The notes beneath the pieces are model-generated. The model did no database searches, was not told the DNA's origin, and saw only the letters and a list, made by a program, of their open reading frames with translations. The translations under genes were made by a program, and so were the position numbers. Of a stretch of 38,226 bases of DNA, positions 31,194-37,493 are shown piece by piece. Position 1 is the stretch's first letter. Each line of letters starts with the position of its first letter. This DNA is from a virus, in IMG/VR virus record IMGVR_UViG_3300049489_000384, positions 1-38,226 of that record, one strand, 5' to 3'.

Positions 31194-32053
31194 TGAAAAA
31201 AAGTGAATTGGTAAAGGTTGTCGTTTCATCTTCTTTTGGTGGGAAGATTTCAACGGGGAGCTTTGAGAATAGCTCTCCGTTTTTTTCTGCTCAGGTAGAG
31301 CTAACTTTAGATCGGGCTGATGGGGAGTATGTTTTAGGGCGTATTGACACCTACCAGAAGGATTTGCAGGGACTATGCCAGAGACAGTTTAAGGACGTAG
31401 CGGACAGGCTAACAATCGAGCGTATTGAAAAGGACCGCAAGGAGATACGTTTCTACTTGTCCCCCACAGGTAAAAAGTTACCTTCCGTTACGTCTATTTT
31501 GAATCTTGGGTTTACTGGTTATGGGATATCCGGGGAGGATATGTCAGAGTACGCTTCCCAGGGGAATATTAACCACGCCAGAGTACATCACTTTATTAAG
31601 ACCGAAAAATGGGTCGCACCTAAAGAGTTACAGGAATGTTGGGAGGATATTCTTACCCTCAAAAATGGCTCGCTCGCCTTATCCCCTGACGCCTGTAACT
31701 TCCCGGCCTTCCTAGAGAAGTACCCGATGGAGAAGTTAAAGAACTCTGAATCGGTGTTTAACGAAGAGCATGGTTATGCAGGTACTCCAGACTTTACAGC
31801 AGTTCCGATCTTTAAGGGGGCTGACCCAGTTGAGTCTGTGTGTGACGTTAAAAGGTCCATAGATAAGGTTAAAAACTTCATGCAAATGGCAGCCTACGCC
31901 AAATGTTTAGGTTTAAAGCAAATGGTCATTGTTCCTTTAAATGACGACACAGCACAGGGTTTTTCAAAGCCGATTGTTTCAAGTGATGTCGATGGGTATT
32001 TTGAAATGTTTTTAAGGAAGTTGGTTAAATTCAAAAAACAGTACGGACTATAA
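31193..32053 (+). CDS. PD-(D/E)XK nuclease (RecB/Cas4-like exonuclease)
   Basis: 286 residues, GTG start with AGGGGG upstream. The nuclease core begins about residue 95 (LPSVTSIL). The helix motif is ASQGNINHARVHHF (123-136). The acidic motifs are EEHGYAGTPDFTAV (191-204) and CDVKRS (217-222, D-x-K), followed by QMAAYAKCLG (231-240), the Q-x3-Y motif of RecB-family nucleases. The first about 85 residues form a separate alpha/beta domain. In the early block next to replication genes it probably processes DNA ends for recombination, as lambda exonuclease does; no recombinase partner is recognised nearby. Confidence 0.8.
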   Translation: MKKSELVKVVVSSSFGGKISTGSFENSSPFFSAQVELTLDRADGEYVLGRIDTYQKDLQGLCQRQFKDVADRLTIERIEKDRKEIRFYLSPTGKKLPSVTSILNLGFTGYGISGEDMSEYASQGNINHARVHHFIKTEKWVAPKELQECWEDILTLKNGSLALSPDACNFPAFLEKYPMEKLKNSESVFNEEHGYAGTPDFTAVPIFKGADPVESVCDVKRSIDKVKNFMQMAAYAKCLGLKQMVIVPLNDDTAQGFSKPIVSSDVDGYFEMFLRKLVKFKKQYGL

Positions 32054-32063
32054 GGAGGAATGA

Positions 32064-32408
32064 ATGTCTACATATCCGTTTGGTAGGGATAAGGGGAAGG
32101 ATTTAAAAGAAGTTGGTACAGAGTCTTTGATGTACTTGATCGGACGCTGCGACCAGAACGATCCAAAGTACGGTGCTAAAAACAGGCTATTAGTCCAAGA
32201 GTGTAACGACATTATCAATTCAAGGTCTGATAGTGGTTATAAAAAGCCCCAAAAAGCCACTAAATCCGGCCCTGTAAGCGCTCAAATAACAGTAGATATG
32301 GCAGCCCTATCAAGAATCGAGAAGAAACTTGATTCTGTCATTACGCATTTGGGGCTTGATAAGGTTGATGAGGACGATTCTCTTGAGACAGGAAATCCTC
32401 TGGAATGA
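32064..32408 (+). CDS. DUF3820-like small protein
   Basis: 114 residues. The start YPFGRDKGKDLKEVGTESLMYLIGR resembles the PFGKYKGKxLxEV signature of DUF3820 and related phage proteins, often linked to exonucleases or polymerases. The remaining part is a linker and an amphipathic helix (LSRIEKKLDSVITHLG). AAGGAGG precedes it, ten bases after the nuclease stop, so it may assist the nuclease. Confidence 0.6.
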   Translation: MSTYPFGRDKGKDLKEVGTESLMYLIGRCDQNDPKYGAKNRLLVQECNDIINSRSDSGYKKPQKATKSGPVSAQITVDMAALSRIEKKLDSVITHLGLDKVDEDDSLETGNPLE

Positions 32409-32632
32409 GTCTTTACAAAAAAGTGCAGTTTTTAATGGAAGACCCCCAATTTTACAAGATGAACCGTGACGATCAGGGAAAGGTTAGGGAAATGATCTAC
32501 GGTTTCGGGGGGCATACCGAAGAACATCTTAAAGACGACAACTACCTGATAGACAACTGTCTTTCTCCACATTGGTCTGTGGAGAAGCAGTTACATTTTA
32601 TTAATACCAAGTACGAGAGGTTTAGTAAGTAG
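32405..32632 (+). CDS. Hypothetical protein (75 aa)
   Basis: 75 residues overlapping the previous stop by ATGA. A soluble helical protein (LYKKVQFLMEDPQFYKMNRDD, EEHLKDDNYLIDNCLSPHWS, VEKQLHFINTKYERF). No family recognised. Last gene before the hairpin-rich intergenic region. Confidence 0.6.
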   Translation: MSLYKKVQFLMEDPQFYKMNRDDQGKVREMIYGFGGHTEEHLKDDNYLIDNCLSPHWSVEKQLHFINTKYERFSK

Positions 32633-32650
32633 CTTTTTTAGCTTCTTTTC

Positions 32651-32841
32651 GGTTGGTGAGCGTCACGAACCAGACAGCAGTAAGCTGAAAAAATTCTAAT
32701 TGAATAGCACCCAGAGCTTCACGGGCATAAATTTGAAGCCACAGCGATATGAGCCTACCACCGCCGTAGGCAGTTGGGGTCACTATGAGATTAGATACAT
32801 ATAAATCTAAATGAGAGCATTGGATATATGCCCGAATGGGC
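32651..32841 (+). ncRNA. Hairpin-rich structured RNA candidate upstream of an HNH gene
   Basis: Between two genes I find a chain of short perfect stems: GGTT/AACC around GTGA/TCAC (32651-32671), CAGC/GCTG (32675-32687), ATTC/GAAT (32693-32705), GCTTCA/TGAAGC (32716-32739), GCCTAC/GTAGGC (32753-32771), TTAGAT/ATCTAA (32791-32810) and GCCC/GGGC (32830-32841). Coding potential is absent for about 190 bp in an otherwise packed genome. Position and structure recall HEARO, the HNH endonuclease-associated RNA of IscB systems (omegaRNA), but the downstream HNH protein lacks RuvC. The family assignment is unverified. Confidence 0.6.
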
Positions 32842-32857
32842 GGGGTGTGGAGAAGAA

Positions 32858-33229
32858 ATGAAGATAAAGTGGCGAATAGAACCTGAATTGTTTGGTTTGA
32901 GAAAGAAAATTCTAAAAGAAGCTGGTCATAAGTGCCATTACTGCGGTGGAAAGGCGTGGCAGTTAGATCATATCACCCCGGTTTATCTAGGTGGAACCCA
33001 TGATGAGGAAAACCTAGTCTCTTGCTGCGGGAGGTGCAATCACTTAAAGGGGATAATGGCCTACTCAGACTTTAAGCATTTAAGGTTATGGGAAGGGGAT
33101 TTTAAAGCAATAAAAAAACAAAGGCGTGTTCTGCTTAAAAAAGCGGGTGAGCAAACACCTGCTACAAATACGATGTGCGGGCATGGGGCAGTAAGGCGGT
33201 GGTGTTGCAAGTGCAGGTATTCTAAATGA
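32858..33229 (+). CDS. HNH endonuclease
   Basis: 123 residues from the ATG preceded by GGAGAAGAA. The HNH core is GHKCHYCGGKAWQLDHITPVYLGG, in pieces, with DEENLVSCCGRCNHLKG. The second histidine of the catalytic set lies in LDHI and the Asn in EEN. The C-terminus adds a further Cys/His group (MCGHGAVRRWCCKCRYSK), a second metal site. There is no RuvC or bridge helix. It is separated from its upstream gene by the structured RNA candidate and overlaps the next gene by ATGA. Either a homing endonuclease or a packaging-type nicking enzyme. Confidence 0.85.
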   Translation: MKIKWRIEPELFGLRKKILKEAGHKCHYCGGKAWQLDHITPVYLGGTHDEENLVSCCGRCNHLKGIMAYSDFKHLRLWEGDFKAIKKQRRVLLKKAGEQTPATNTMCGHGAVRRWCCKCRYSK

Positions 33230-33636
33230 ACAAAGAAAAAATAGCCGATCTAGCAAGGCAGATGATTGAGGTTGCCGAGAAAATGCTAGTCGAGCTATCA
33301 GATGATAAAGTGACCGTTTCAAAAGCCATCCCAAAGTCAGTCGAGGAAGTCCTGGAGGTGATTAGAACAAGGTCTGTAGCGGAACACTTTTTTGACTTCT
33401 ATTCTTCTAAGGGGTGGAGGGTTGGGAATGTCTCTATGAAGGATTGGAGATCGGCAGCCCGGAACTGGTTAAGACGCAATGGGGGGCTTAGTCAAAACAG
33501 CCCCCAAAAGACAAACGAAACAGTCAGTAAAGTCAAACAATGGGAGGAGGAACAGAAAAATAACCCTATTACCGAATCACAGAAAGAAGAACTTAAAAAA
33601 CTCATGGTGGGCCTAACTCAAAAGGTGAGCGTATGA
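33226..33636 (+). CDS. Replication-initiator C-terminal-like protein
   Basis: 136 residues. The central block EHFFDFYSSKGWRVGN and SMKDWRSAARNWLRRN matches the DnaD/phage replisome-organiser C-terminal signature F-[YF]-[DE]-x-Y-x-x-x-GW-x-[VI]-G ... MKDW[KR]xAxRNW. Such domains bind DNA and load helicase. A helical N-terminus and disordered linker precede and follow. It overlaps neighbours by four bases on both sides. No helicase or polymerase is present, so replication would depend on host enzymes. Confidence 0.7.
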   Translation: MNKEKIADLARQMIEVAEKMLVELSDDKVTVSKAIPKSVEEVLEVIRTRSVAEHFFDFYSSKGWRVGNVSMKDWRSAARNWLRRNGGLSQNSPQKTNETVSKVKQWEEEQKNNPITESQKEELKKLMVGLTQKVSV

Positions 33637-34046
33637 AAATGGAAAGATGGTCTTTAAAGAATTACACGGATTTAGACCTGGCTATTAATAGGAAGGTATA
33701 CGACTACATCTTTGAGAAGCTCTACAAGTCGTGGAAGAGAAAAGATTACGAGACACACGCAAGACTTTGCCGGGCTGAGGACGCCTTGGAACGTGAGTGC
33801 TACATGATTATGAGGGCTTTGGGGCTTTATTTGGAGGTGGGGGACTCCCACGGTGAGAGAAAGTCTGTTTATAAAAATAATATGTTAAGACCTGATACAA
33901 GAAACTGGTCTGACATAGAAAGAATAATAGAGGGGGTTGAAAAAAAAGAAGATTTAGAAGCGGAAAAAATAAAGGTGATCGAGACTGATTTCCCCAATAT
34001 AGAAAAAATAGAAAGACTAGAAAGACTTGAGAGGTCGGCAGCATGA
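33633..34046 (+). CDS. Hypothetical helical protein (137 aa)
   Basis: 137 residues starting at the ATGA overlap. Charged and helical, with YDYIFEKLYKSWKRKDYE, ALERECYMIMRALG and a Glu/Lys-rich end (IEKIERLERLERSAA). Encoded between replication and recombination genes and possibly nucleic-acid related; no motif recognised. Confidence 0.6.
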   Translation: MKMERWSLKNYTDLDLAINRKVYDYIFEKLYKSWKRKDYETHARLCRAEDALERECYMIMRALGLYLEVGDSHGERKSVYKNNMLRPDTRNWSDIERIIEGVEKKEDLEAEKIKVIETDFPNIEKIERLERLERSAA

Positions 34047-34126
34047 GCGCCTTTTTCTACGCTTTAGCCTACTTACTGGTCGTTTTGATTTTGTTTTCAT
34101 TTTATAAGAACAAGCCAAGAGTGTGA
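34043..34126 (+). CDS. 27-aa transmembrane micro-protein
   Basis: MSAFFYALAYLLVVLILFSF and a YKNKPRV tail: one membrane helix with a positive end. The ATG overlaps the previous stop (ATGA). A classic phage micro-membrane protein layout; role unknown. Confidence 0.5.
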   Translation: MSAFFYALAYLLVVLILFSFYKNKPRV

Positions 34127-34221
34127 GAGCCGCCGGGTATAAGTGTTCGTGTAAGAAAAAGTTTCTTAATCTAAAGGACGTTATTAAATGCCTAAAAAAG
34201 CACCAAATAAAAAGAAAATAA
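34123..34221 (+). CDS. Possible 32-aa Cys/Lys-rich peptide
   Basis: A GTG-started frame overlaps the micro-membrane gene by four bases and the next gene by 34. GYKCSCKKKFLNLKDVIKCLKK has three cysteines and many lysines, suggesting a small zinc-knuckle. Low confidence: no clear ribosome site. Confidence 0.3.
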   Translation: MRAAGYKCSCKKKFLNLKDVIKCLKKHQIKRK

Positions 34222-34604
34222 GAAAACAATCAAATCAGCCGGTTTCAAAGATAAAAAGGGAGTGTATGGAATTGGCAAAAAGGATTGTTAGCGCCAGAGA
34301 TGGGGATATATGTCAGAAATGCGGTGAGAGAGTTTACGGGTCTAATCGCCAGCGATCTCACGTTATCCCTGTCTCCGCAGGAAACAAACTGGCCTTTGAC
34401 ACAATAAACATGAAGGTTCTTTGTATGCACTGTCATTTGTACTGGTGGCACAAGAATCCATTGGAGGCTAGTGAGTGGTTTGAGGCTAAGTTTCCAGAAA
34501 GACATAAGTACCTTCAGGGGAATAAGGGTTTATGCCAGATGAAGTACCAAGATTTTGTTGATCTCCGTGAGAAATTGCGACAAGAGATGGAGATTCTACT
34601 TTGA
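34188..34604 (+). CDS. NinG-like HNH protein
   Basis: 138 residues. After a basic N-terminus (PKKAPNKKKIRKQ) comes ICQKCGERVYGSNRQRSHVIPVSAG, in pieces, with FDTINMKVLCMHCHLYWWHKNP and EWFEAKFPERHKYL. The C-x2-C ... SHVIP ... N ... C-x2-CH arrangement is the phage recombination/NinG type of HNH fold. NinG proteins accompany Rap-type Holliday-junction processing in lambdoid phages. It may cut recombination intermediates before packaging. The stop overlaps the next TTG start. Confidence 0.7.
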   Translation: MPKKAPNKKKIRKQSNQPVSKIKRECMELAKRIVSARDGDICQKCGERVYGSNRQRSHVIPVSAGNKLAFDTINMKVLCMHCHLYWWHKNPLEASEWFEAKFPERHKYLQGNKGLCQMKYQDFVDLREKLRQEMEILL

Positions 34605-35270
34605 ATTATATTCGTGAAATTGCTAAACATAATAAAAAATGTCGTTTGTGTGGAAAAGATTTTTTATCCATTAGGGTTAATAAAATGTTTTGTTCAAAAT
34701 TGTGTATTAGTAGGAACTTTAACCCCCCCAAAGGGAAAGCATACAACTGGTTATTATTTACCATGCCAAAATTGTCAAAAACAGGTTTGGACTACCCCAT
34801 TCAGAAAACAATACAAAAAACGATTTTGTTCTAATCATTGTAGGATGGATTTTCAGAAGAAAAATTCATTTAAATTTGAGTGTGCTGTTTGTGGAAAATT
34901 TGTATTCACTCAACCAGCACAAATAAAACTTAGATCACGAAAAACATGCTCAATCGAGTGTAGAAGTAAGTTTTCTAGGTTAATGGCAAATAAAAGAAGG
35001 GTTGAGCTTGGTTATACGAAGCATCAAATAGATAGGCTTCAAAGGTATTCAGTTGAGGCTGGCAAATGGAGAGATTCCGTTTTTAAGCGTGATAATTACA
35101 CTTGTCAAATTTGCTGTGTTCGGGGTTCCTACCTAGAAGCAGATCATATTAAACCGTGGGCATATTTTCCAGAACTAAGATTTGAAATATCAAATGGAAG
35201 AACCTTGTGTAGGAAGTGCCACGATAAAACAAAAATATCTTACAAAAAAATGAGAGAGATTTATACATAA
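34601..35270 (+). pseudogene. Zinc-finger HNH endonuclease with a frameshift
   Basis: The N-terminal frame (TTG start with GGAG upstream) encodes CRLCGKDFLSIRVNKMFCSKLC, then reaches a run of six C (34724-34729 region) where homology continues one frame over: TGYYLPCQNCQKQ, KRFCSNHCR, CAVCGKFVF, CSIECRSKF, and the HNH core YTCQICCVRGSYLEADHIKPW with TLCRKCHDK. Four C-x2-C fingers precede HNH, as in the gene at 26748. A one-base change in the C-run restores one frame of about 220 residues. AT-rich like other homing genes. Either recent decay or a sequencing error. Confidence 0.8.
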
Positions 35271-35312
35271 AATTGATCCTAGTACATAAAACGCATATGG
35301 AGGAAATGTAAT

Positions 35313-35747
35313 TTGCACCCGATAACTGAGAAGATTTGGAATTGCTTTAATTCTAAAGAAAGTCTTGACTCCATCATCACCGAGGAATTAAAGAAGATGG
35401 CTCACAAGATTCACCGGATTGAGAACAAGACTTCTACGGGTACTGAGGTTGAAGAGATTATGGGGCTTAGGAAATCCACAGCAAAGGAGGGTTTTGTGGG
35501 AGAGTGGTGTGAGCATGAATATTATAAATACATTCGCCAATGGCCTTTAGCGGATATTATTGAATACTGTCCTAAGTGTCAGACTGTTAAGAAAAAACTT
35601 ACTCAACCAAAGCCTTTGCGTGAGAGGTTGGCGGAGAAGTTACATGAGGAATACGTTAAACCTGTTTATGTTTCTGGAACTAGTATTTATTTGAACATGG
35701 CAGACGCAGCGATAAAGTTTCTTGAGGAAAACAAAGGAGATAAATAA
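35313..35747 (+). CDS. Hypothetical protein with a small Cys motif (144 aa)
   Basis: Start is TTG at 35313, nine bases after GGAGG. Middle: EWCEHEYYKYIRQWPLADI with EYCPKCQTVKK, a C-x-H ... C-x2-C that may bind zinc. The C-terminal ERLAEKLHEEYVKPVYVSG and a terminal helix look like many phage early proteins that end with a short MADAAIKFLEEN helix. Function unknown. Confidence 0.6.
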   Translation: MHPITEKIWNCFNSKESLDSIITEELKKMAHKIHRIENKTSTGTEVEEIMGLRKSTAKEGFVGEWCEHEYYKYIRQWPLADIIEYCPKCQTVKKKLTQPKPLRERLAEKLHEEYVKPVYVSGTSIYLNMADAAIKFLEENKGDK

Positions 35748-36101
35748 ATGCCAGCACTCGTGGAAATAAACAGAGAAATAATGGTAACGCTTGTTGAACT
35801 ACTTAAACAGGGTGGACCGCTTGCCCTATGGGGGTTAGGAATATGGTTAATAGTTGGGGTGCTCAAAATCTTGGTGGTGTCGGGGGTAGTTTATTTGGTG
35901 GTTCGCTTAATCAGCCATACTTTAATAACCTGCTACAAAATCAACAAAGGAGCCTCTGTACAGCGTATCCACCTCCTCTCGCAGGAAGTCTCGAAGCAAC
36001 TTACAGACAGCTTGGACAATTTCAGCCGAGAGAGTTTAGCTGTAGTGAGCGAATTGAAAAAGCAGTTAGCGGAGTTAAAAGGACTTTTGATAAAGAAATA
36101 G
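35748..36101 (+). CDS. Membrane protein with C-terminal coiled coil
   Basis: 117 residues. A long hydrophobic region (about 22-62, with LALWGLGIWLIVGVLKILVV and VVYLVVRLISHTLI) makes one or two membrane helices, followed by a coiled coil (LSQEVSKQLTDSLDNF, ELKKQLAELKGLL). It directly follows the previous stop. Holin-like in size, but the early-block location argues for a membrane anchor or superinfection-type protein. Confidence 0.6.
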   Translation: MPALVEINREIMVTLVELLKQGGPLALWGLGIWLIVGVLKILVVSGVVYLVVRLISHTLITCYKINKGASVQRIHLLSQEVSKQLTDSLDNFSRESLAVVSELKKQLAELKGLLIKK

Positions 36102-36117
36102 TTATTGAGGAAAACAA

Positions 36118-36336
36118 ATGAAGCCAATGATTAAGAAGGTGAGAGCGTGGGCTGTTTACGACCAGGGGAAAATTGCTTGGTGGCAGTTTACAAAAGCAAA
36201 CCATCATTGTGATGTTTACCTTACAAAAGAAAATGCCTTAATTGCGAAAAAAGAATGGGAAGAATCGTCTGGGGATGGATTTTCTATTGTTAGAATTGAG
36301 ATTCGTCCACTCCCACCAAAGCGAAGGAAGAAATAA
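36118..36336 (+). CDS. Hypothetical protein (72 aa)
   Basis: 72 residues starting with GAGGAAA upstream. It has KVRAWAVYDQGKIAWWQFT and a basic end (PLPPKRRKK). A small beta-rich soluble protein of a kind frequent in phage early regions; no function. Confidence 0.55.
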   Translation: MKPMIKKVRAWAVYDQGKIAWWQFTKANHHCDVYLTKENALIAKKEWEESSGDGFSIVRIEIRPLPPKRRKK

Positions 36337-36401
36337 TGCCCTGTTGGCCTGAGCTTTGTAATGGTGATTATGTTTGTGAGATTCATAGGAGAAAAGTTTG
36401 A
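36336..36401 (+). CDS. 21-aa Cys-containing ORF
   Basis: The ATG overlaps the previous stop (TAATG). The peptide MPCWPELCNGDYVCEIHRRKV has three cysteines and a histidine, hinting at a tiny zinc knuckle. Translational coupling is plausible; size keeps confidence low. Confidence 0.35.
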   Translation: MPCWPELCNGDYVCEIHRRKV

Positions 36402-36478
36402 AGAGTTTGCCCGACAAGGAGTTGGACATAGATGATTCAGGCCATGGCTTTATCCGTTCTGAGCTTAGGGCGAACTAG
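36398..36478 (+). CDS. 26-aa ORF
   Basis: A TTG-started frame (AGGAG six bases upstream) overlaps the previous small ORF by four bases and encodes KSLPDKELDIDDSGHGF and a short tail. Tentative. The following 92 bp to 36570 contain two small inverted repeats (CGTAT/ATACG, CCCGA/TCGGG) and no gene. Confidence 0.3.
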   Translation: MKSLPDKELDIDDSGHGFIRSELRAN

Positions 36479-36570
36479 CCCGTATGGTATACGTCTGTGT
36501 GGCTCTTTCCTAGACTTAACCCCGAACGGAAGTCGGGATAGGGCATTTAAGTTTAACAAAGGAGAAGCAG

Positions 36571-36942
36571 ATGGAAATAAACGATAACACAGTCACAATA
36601 AACGGAGTCGAGTATGTAGAGAAGTCCTCTATGAAGGATTTGGCTCCGCAGGTCAATGGAATGAAATACGTTATTGTTCGTACTTATTCAGCAGGGGTAT
36701 TTGCTGGATATTTGGAGAGCAGGACGGGTCAAGAGGTTGTGCTTAGAAACGCCAGGCGTATTTGGTACTGGTCTGGCGCGGCATCTTTGTCACAGCTTGC
36801 AGTAGACGGAACAAGCAATCCAAAAGATTGTAAGTTTCCCTGTGAGGTATCTAGGGTTGAATTACTCAATGCCATTGAAATATTGGATGTAACATCTAAA
36901 GCTGAAAAATCCATTAAATCGGTGAAAGTATGGGAACAGTAA
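36571..36942 (+). CDS. DUF6948-like phage protein
   Basis: 123 residues. KYVIVRTYSAGVFAGYLESR, VLRNARRIWYWSGAASLSQLA and NPKDCKFPCEVSRVELLNAIEI, in pieces, match a widespread phage family I know as DUF6948 (number from memory). Function unknown. AAGGAG precedes the ATG. In other phages it is often next to a Gly-Tyr-Ser-Asp repeat ORF, as here. Confidence 0.75.
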   Translation: MEINDNTVTINGVEYVEKSSMKDLAPQVNGMKYVIVRTYSAGVFAGYLESRTGQEVVLRNARRIWYWSGAASLSQLAVDGTSNPKDCKFPCEVSRVELLNAIEILDVTSKAEKSIKSVKVWEQ

Positions 36943-37196
36943 TAGACTCCGGCTACGGCTCCGGCTACGGCTACGGCTCCGGCTCCGGCTCCGGCTACGG
37001 CTACGGCTCCGGCTACGGCTCCGGCTACGGCGACGGCTCCGGCTACGGCGACGGCTCCGGCTACGGCTCCGGCTCCGGCTCCGGCTCCGGCTACGGCTAC
37101 GGCTCCGGCTCCGGCTCCGGCTACGGCGACGGCTTGGGAATGTCCGAAGTGTGGCGGTGTGATGAGTCCATTCCATCCGACTTGTTGGTTTTGTAA
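36930..37196 (+). CDS. Gly-Tyr-Ser-Asp low-complexity repeat protein
   Basis: 88 residues. After MGTVID, 31 X-Gly dipeptides with X = Ser, Tyr or Asp (SGYGSGYGYGSG and so on) fill residues 7-68, then a short tail that reads like out-of-frame sequence (LGMSEVWRCDESI). The start overlaps the upstream gene by 13 bp. Such GYGSGDG proteins recur in phage genomes after the same upstream family. The alternative forward frame continues into a zinc ribbon, and the reverse frame gives an Arg-Ser repeat that I reject. Confidence 0.5.
   Translation: MGTVIDSGYGSGYGYGSGSGSGYGYGSGYGSGYGDGSGYGDGSGYGSGSGSGSGYGYGSGSGSGYGDGLGMSEVWRCDESIPSDLLVL
36948..37133. repeat. Hexanucleotide tandem repeat, 31 units
   Basis: 186 bp of units TCCGGC, TACGGC and GACGGC. 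Period six keeps the frame whatever the copy number, so length variants would change only repeat length. GC content jumps well above the surroundings. Slippage-prone; copy number in this assembly may be wrong. Confidence 0.95.
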
Positions 37197-37311
37197 GCCA
37201 GTAGTTAATGGACAACCTTTAATTTGCGTATGTCACATAAACAACGCATGTCCTATTCATGGAGCAAGTAGTAGTCCTGAAAACCCACACAAATACGGAC
37301 AGGGGTCTTGA
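37135..37311 (+). pseudogene. Orphan zinc-ribbon reading frame after the repeat
   Basis: The frame reads WECPKCGGVMSPFHPTCWFC, then CVCHINNACPIHG, to a stop at 37309-37311: two C-x2-C pairs and a C-x-C-H ... C-x2-H group, clearly zinc-ribbon-like. It has no usable start codon upstream, because its frame within the repeat is Thr-Ala-Pro-Ala and a stop precedes it. It could be the 3' part of the repeat gene after a one-base shift, or a gene whose start was displaced by repeat growth. Confidence 0.6.
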
Positions 37312-37325
37312 ATTGGAGTAAGGCT

Positions 37326-37493
37326 ATGAACTCTACGAAAGAGAAGTTGATTGAAGAATTTGATGCCTTGCTTCAGGAGTTTATTGACATCCGTCTTTAC
37401 GCTAGTCAATGGGAACATAAATACGGTGAGGATTGGGACGCTGTTGAACTTAGAGCAAAGACGTTTCTTGACCGTCTGAAGGAGATGGAGTGA
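37326..37493 (+). CDS. Small helical protein (55 aa)
   Basis: Start at 37326 has GGAG seven bases upstream. The sequence NSTKEKLIEEFDALLQEFIDIR, in pieces, and WDAVELRAKTFLDRLKEME is entirely helical and acidic. The stop is followed immediately by the ATG of the long frame overlapping the methyltransferase. No family recognised. Confidence 0.65.
   Translation: MNSTKEKLIEEFDALLQEFIDIRLYASQWEHKYGEDWDAVELRAKTFLDRLKEME

Noticed and set aside
32791-32841. tRNA gene
   Set aside because: Some stems resemble arms, but there is no TTCRA T-loop, acceptor stem pairing or CCA context.
34614-34730. Separate gene start at 34614 for the HNH protein
   Set aside because: The first 40 codons of that frame lack the finger motifs, which are found in the TTG-started frame; a frameshift explains both better.
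35828-36121. 97-codon frame inside the membrane/coiled-coil gene
   Set aside because: No ribosome site and low-complexity composition; the overlapping frame has clear helices and coiled coil.
36948-37133. CRISPR-like array
   Set aside because: The repeat has period six with no spacers; it is a simple coding tandem repeat.
36862-37215. Minus-strand Arg-Ser repeat protein of 117 codons
   Set aside because: It is the reverse reading of the Gly-Tyr/Ser/Asp hexanucleotide repeat; it has no ribosome site and opposes the whole early block.
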